From the NCBI RefSeq assembly GCF_017696085.1, contig NZ_JAAORH010000003.1:186001-250000 (forward strand): a stretch of 64,000 bases of DNA, read 5' to 3'. The translations under genes were made by a program, and so were the position numbers. Positions 61,421 through 64,000 of the stretch are shown here, piece after piece (the first letter of the stretch is position 1; every line of letters starts with the position of its first letter). Below the pieces are notes generated by a model. It was not told the origin of the DNA, ran no database searches, and saw nothing but the letters and a program-made list of their open reading frames with translations. The DNA is from Prochlorococcus marinus XMU1410. Its GTDB lineage: Bacteria; Cyanobacteriota; Cyanobacteriia; PCC-6307; Cyanobiaceae.

Positions 61421-62644
61421 TTGTTAGTAAGTAGACCGAAGCCTAAAAATGTAGAGGAATGTCTTGTATTTATTTTTTCTTTAGTAATAATAATTGGTGG
61501 ATTATTGAATACCCTTTCGAATAAAACATACCTCAATGATAGCTGGACTATTGGAGAGTGGCTAATAAATTATCAAGGTGGATTTATTAGAAGAGGGCTT
61601 TTAGGAGAAGGCATATACATTTTATGTAATGTAATAAAGATTTCACCAATTTTTGTAATTTGGTTGATCAGTATTGCATCCTATTATCTTTTATTAAAAT
61701 TGACTATTTTAGAGTCTAGGAATAAAGTTTCAAGTGCGTTTTTACTATCGCCAGGGATATTTTTGGCACCCATAATTGGTGATTTTTTAATCAGGAAAGA
61801 TTTACTGCTTTTGCTCATATTCCTTATATCTCTAAAACTTATGAAATTTAAAAGACCGAATCTTATATTTTTAAATATATTAAATATTACTGGAATGTTG
61901 ATTCATGAATCTTTTGCTATTTATGCCTTACCAATACAGTTTTTTATTTTAAAAAGGAAATATGATTGCTTGAAAAAGAACTCTTATACATTTTTATATT
62001 TACTTCCAACATTTTGCATATTTATTTTTTGCCTAATTTTTAAAGGTGATCAAAATCAAGCAATTTCAATTCACCAATCTTGGTTAAATAAATCATTTTT
62101 ATTCCCTTTTGAAACCTTTAATTATGAAATTCCTTTGGGGGCTATTGATGCAATGAGTTGGGATTTTATAAAAGTGTTAAAAATCCTTTTAGAAGCTTTA
62201 ACTGATTTTAAAGGTATTTTATGGGTTCCTTTAGCTTGGATAACAACTACTATTCTTTTAGCTAGTTTTTTCTTAGGAGATAATTCAGGAAAAGATATAA
62301 AAATAAAGAGTTTTATTATGTATTTTCAATTCTTTCCTTTTGCTATCTTGTGCTTTTCTGGTTGGGATTATGGAAGATGGATATTTATTTGGGTGTTAAG
62401 TTCAATATTAATATATTGCACTTTTGGTGAAGAATTAAAATCATATAAACCTATCCAACAAAATTTAAGCAGATATGATTTTATTGAAGAATATTTTTTG
62501 AAAATCGAAATTCATAAAAGACCAAAAATTTTACTTGCGATTTTTGCATATCCCCATTGTTGTTGGAGCCTTTTTTACCTTCCTAGTTTGTTAATCGTTC
62601 CTGGTTATTCAGTATTAAAATTTTTCAAATCTATTTTTAAATAA
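61421..62644 (+). CDS. Large polytopic membrane protein, glycan-cluster-like
   Basis: 407 residues with about nine to ten membrane helices. NYQGGFIRRGLLGEGIYIL after a DSWTIGEWLIN lead is a motif I associate with membrane proteins of surface-polysaccharide loci, and LIRKDLLLLLIF, HESFAIYALPIQFF and GWDYGRWIFIW are further polar in-membrane motifs that may form an active site. No enzyme family can be named. TTG start. It is 5 nt upstream of the LptF/G-like gene. Confidence 0.72.
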   Translation: MLVSRPKPKNVEECLVFIFSLVIIIGGLLNTLSNKTYLNDSWTIGEWLINYQGGFIRRGLLGEGIYILCNVIKISPIFVIWLISIASYYLLLKLTILESRNKVSSAFLLSPGIFLAPIIGDFLIRKDLLLLLIFLISLKLMKFKRPNLIFLNILNITGMLIHESFAIYALPIQFFILKRKYDCLKKNSYTFLYLLPTFCIFIFCLIFKGDQNQAISIHQSWLNKSFLFPFETFNYEIPLGAIDAMSWDFIKVLKILLEALTDFKGILWVPLAWITTTILLASFFLGDNSGKDIKIKSFIMYFQFFPFAILCFSGWDYGRWIFIWVLSSILIYCTFGEELKSYKPIQQNLSRYDFIEEYFLKIEIHKRPKILLAIFAYPHCCWSLFYLPSLLIVPGYSVLKFFKSIFK

Positions 62645-62649
62645 ATTTT

Positions 62650-63831
62650 ATGTTTGGTTATATTTTTAAAAATTTTAATTCTGTAAAAAGAGTTATTCCT
62701 CTTATAGATAAGTGGTTAATAGCTCAATTAGTACCCCCTTTAATCTTCTCTATTTCAGCTTTCACAGTAGTTTCCTTATCTGTTGGAGTCATGTTTGATT
62801 TGATAAGAAAAATTGTTGAATTTGGATTGCCATTTGGATTAGCTTTAAAGATTTTATTTTTAAAATTACCAGGATTTTTGGTTCTATCGTTCCCTATGTC
62901 AGTTTTGTTATCGACTCTTCTAACTTATGGTAAATTGTCATCCAATTCTGAGCTATTAGCTTTACGGAGTATAGGAATTAAAACATCACGATTTATTGTT
63001 CCTGCATTAATTGTTTCAATATTTATGACTGGTATAACTTTCTTTTTTAATAATAGTCTAGTTCCTTATTCCAATAAGCTTGCCGAAATTTCAATGCGAG
63101 ATGGTTTAGGAAAATCAACAATAATTGAAAGTGGTAATGATATTTTTTTCCCTGGTTATGGCTCACTTATTGATCCTAAAACAAATAAGCCAAGCGAGAG
63201 AAATACTTACTTAACACAAATTTTCTTCTCAAGAGTTGTTGAAAATAAAATTATGAAGAATGTAACTTTATTAGATTTTTCCAGAATTGGCAATAAGCAA
63301 GTTCTCTCTGCAAAAAGTGCCTCTTTTGATAAAGAAAATTTAAGATGGATTTTTAAAAATGGTAAGATTATCTATTTTTCCTCTGATGCCCAAACAAGTA
63401 TAGTAAATTTCGATACCTATTTTTATCCATTAGGAGACGGACCTCTTAAGGTTTCAGAAATTCAAAAAGATGCAAATGATATGACTGTTTCAGAGGCAAT
63501 AGCTGCTAAAAATATATATGAGAGTGCGGGTAATATTAAAGAAGCCAGAAAAATGAAAGTTAGAATCCAAGAAAAATTTACTTTGCCCTTCGCCTGCTTA
63601 GTATTTGGATTGATAGGAAGCAGTTTAGGATCCAAATCTAATTTAAGATCTTCGAGAAGCCAAGGATTTGGATTGAGTGTAATTCTTATTTTAATTTATT
63701 ATGTAATATCGTTTTTATTCAGTTCGCTTGGGGTAAAAGGTGTGTTATCTCCAATTATCGCTGCTTGGCTACCAGTAATGATATCTCTGGGAGCTGGAAT
63801 TTATTTATTAAGAAAATCAAGCTCTTTTTGA
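62650..63831 (+). CDS. LptF/LptG-family permease (YjgP/YjgQ)
   Basis: 393 residues. Three membrane helices at each end flank a periplasmic jellyroll-type domain (~170-290). Family marks are LIDKWLIAQLVPPLIFSISA, FPMSVLLSTLLTYGKLSSNS, ELLALRSIGI and KFTLPFACLVFGLIGSSLGS. It forms the membrane part of the lipopolysaccharide transporter with LptB. Cyanobacteria usually carry a single such gene serving both positions. Cotranscribed with the polytopic protein before it. Confidence 0.93.
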   Translation: MFGYIFKNFNSVKRVIPLIDKWLIAQLVPPLIFSISAFTVVSLSVGVMFDLIRKIVEFGLPFGLALKILFLKLPGFLVLSFPMSVLLSTLLTYGKLSSNSELLALRSIGIKTSRFIVPALIVSIFMTGITFFFNNSLVPYSNKLAEISMRDGLGKSTIIESGNDIFFPGYGSLIDPKTNKPSERNTYLTQIFFSRVVENKIMKNVTLLDFSRIGNKQVLSAKSASFDKENLRWIFKNGKIIYFSSDAQTSIVNFDTYFYPLGDGPLKVSEIQKDANDMTVSEAIAAKNIYESAGNIKEARKMKVRIQEKFTLPFACLVFGLIGSSLGSKSNLRSSRSQGFGLSVILILIYYVISFLFSSLGVKGVLSPIIAAWLPVMISLGAGIYLLRKSSSF

Positions 63832-63907
63832 TCATTATTTTGAGAAAATCCTATAACTATTTAATTAAAAAAAATTATTGTGATAGATATTTAACTTAAA
63901 ACATTTT

Positions 63908-64000
63908 TTAATGCACATCTATTCTTTTATAACCATACCAATCTGGTGAATTTGTTTCTTCATCACAATTATTCCCTATTGTTAACTCTATTTCCCAGTT
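63908..64000 (-). CDS. C-terminal end of a gene cut by the window edge
   Basis: The minus-strand frame is open from the right edge to a TAA at 63908 and codes for 30 residues, including WEIELTIGNNCDEE and SPDWYGYKRIDVH. Amino-acid composition is coding-like. Too little is visible to name a family. Confidence 0.5.
   Translation of the reverse strand, partial: NWEIELTIGNNCDEETNSPDWYGYKRIDVH

Noticed and set aside
1-64000. CRISPR arrays, rRNA genes, insertion sequences
   Set aside because: No regularly spaced repeats, no rRNA-like segments and no transposase or terminal inverted repeat pairs were seen on either strand.

Overview
The window reads as a chromosomal segment of a high-light type marine Prochlorococcus. 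The evidence is a strongly AT-rich, compact genome, several high-light-inducible (Hli) genes with the TGQIIPG tail, a kaiB-kaiC pair with no kaiA, NblS, a [2Fe-2S] ferredoxin, and many cyanobacterial families of unknown function (DUF3119, DUF3086, DUF1825, DUF2214). I assigned the organism from gene content and order; no database was searched. No rRNA, CRISPR array, insertion sequence or prophage was seen.

Positions 1-48,800 are mostly core genome. From the left they hold a truncated cobD, an hli gene with small hypotheticals, HU, the glycogen debranching enzyme glgX, tRNA-Gly(TCC), a GPH-family sugar symporter (probable glucose transporter glcH), an MlaE-like permease, plsY, pyrF, tyrS, pepA and msrA. 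A leftward envelope operon follows (bamA-lpxC-fabZ-lpxA-lpxB). Next come purC and purD, the sensor kinase nblS, the clock genes kaiC and kaiB, and rplU-rpmA. Further right are truB, a SpoIID-like protein, RNase Z, petF, prmA, serA, an S4-domain protein, tRNA-Val(GAC), a divergent pair of unusual DNA-repair-like genes, murD, pirin, a GAF protein and a BaiN-like flavoprotein.

Positions 48,900-61,300 have accessory character. They contain about twenty tiny genes (31-80 codons), many with one membrane segment or Cys motifs, two membrane fatty-acid desaturases of different types, a DUF805 protein, and three Hli genes. Several strong hairpins there suggest small RNAs. The right end (61.4-63.8 kb) has a polytopic membrane protein in tandem with an LptF/LptG-type permease, which may act in envelope glycolipid export.

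The most unusual observations are these. One is a photolyase-like protein whose FAD domain comes first and whose alpha/beta domain appears to come last (39091-40245). It is divergently paired with a protein that is only the adenylation domain of an NAD-dependent DNA ligase, ending exactly at motif V (40517-41266). Two 8-nt-overlapping microgenes both carry CX3C motifs (55651-55954). Two membrane microproteins share an acidic DQDGG tail (50386-50520 and 51656-51838).
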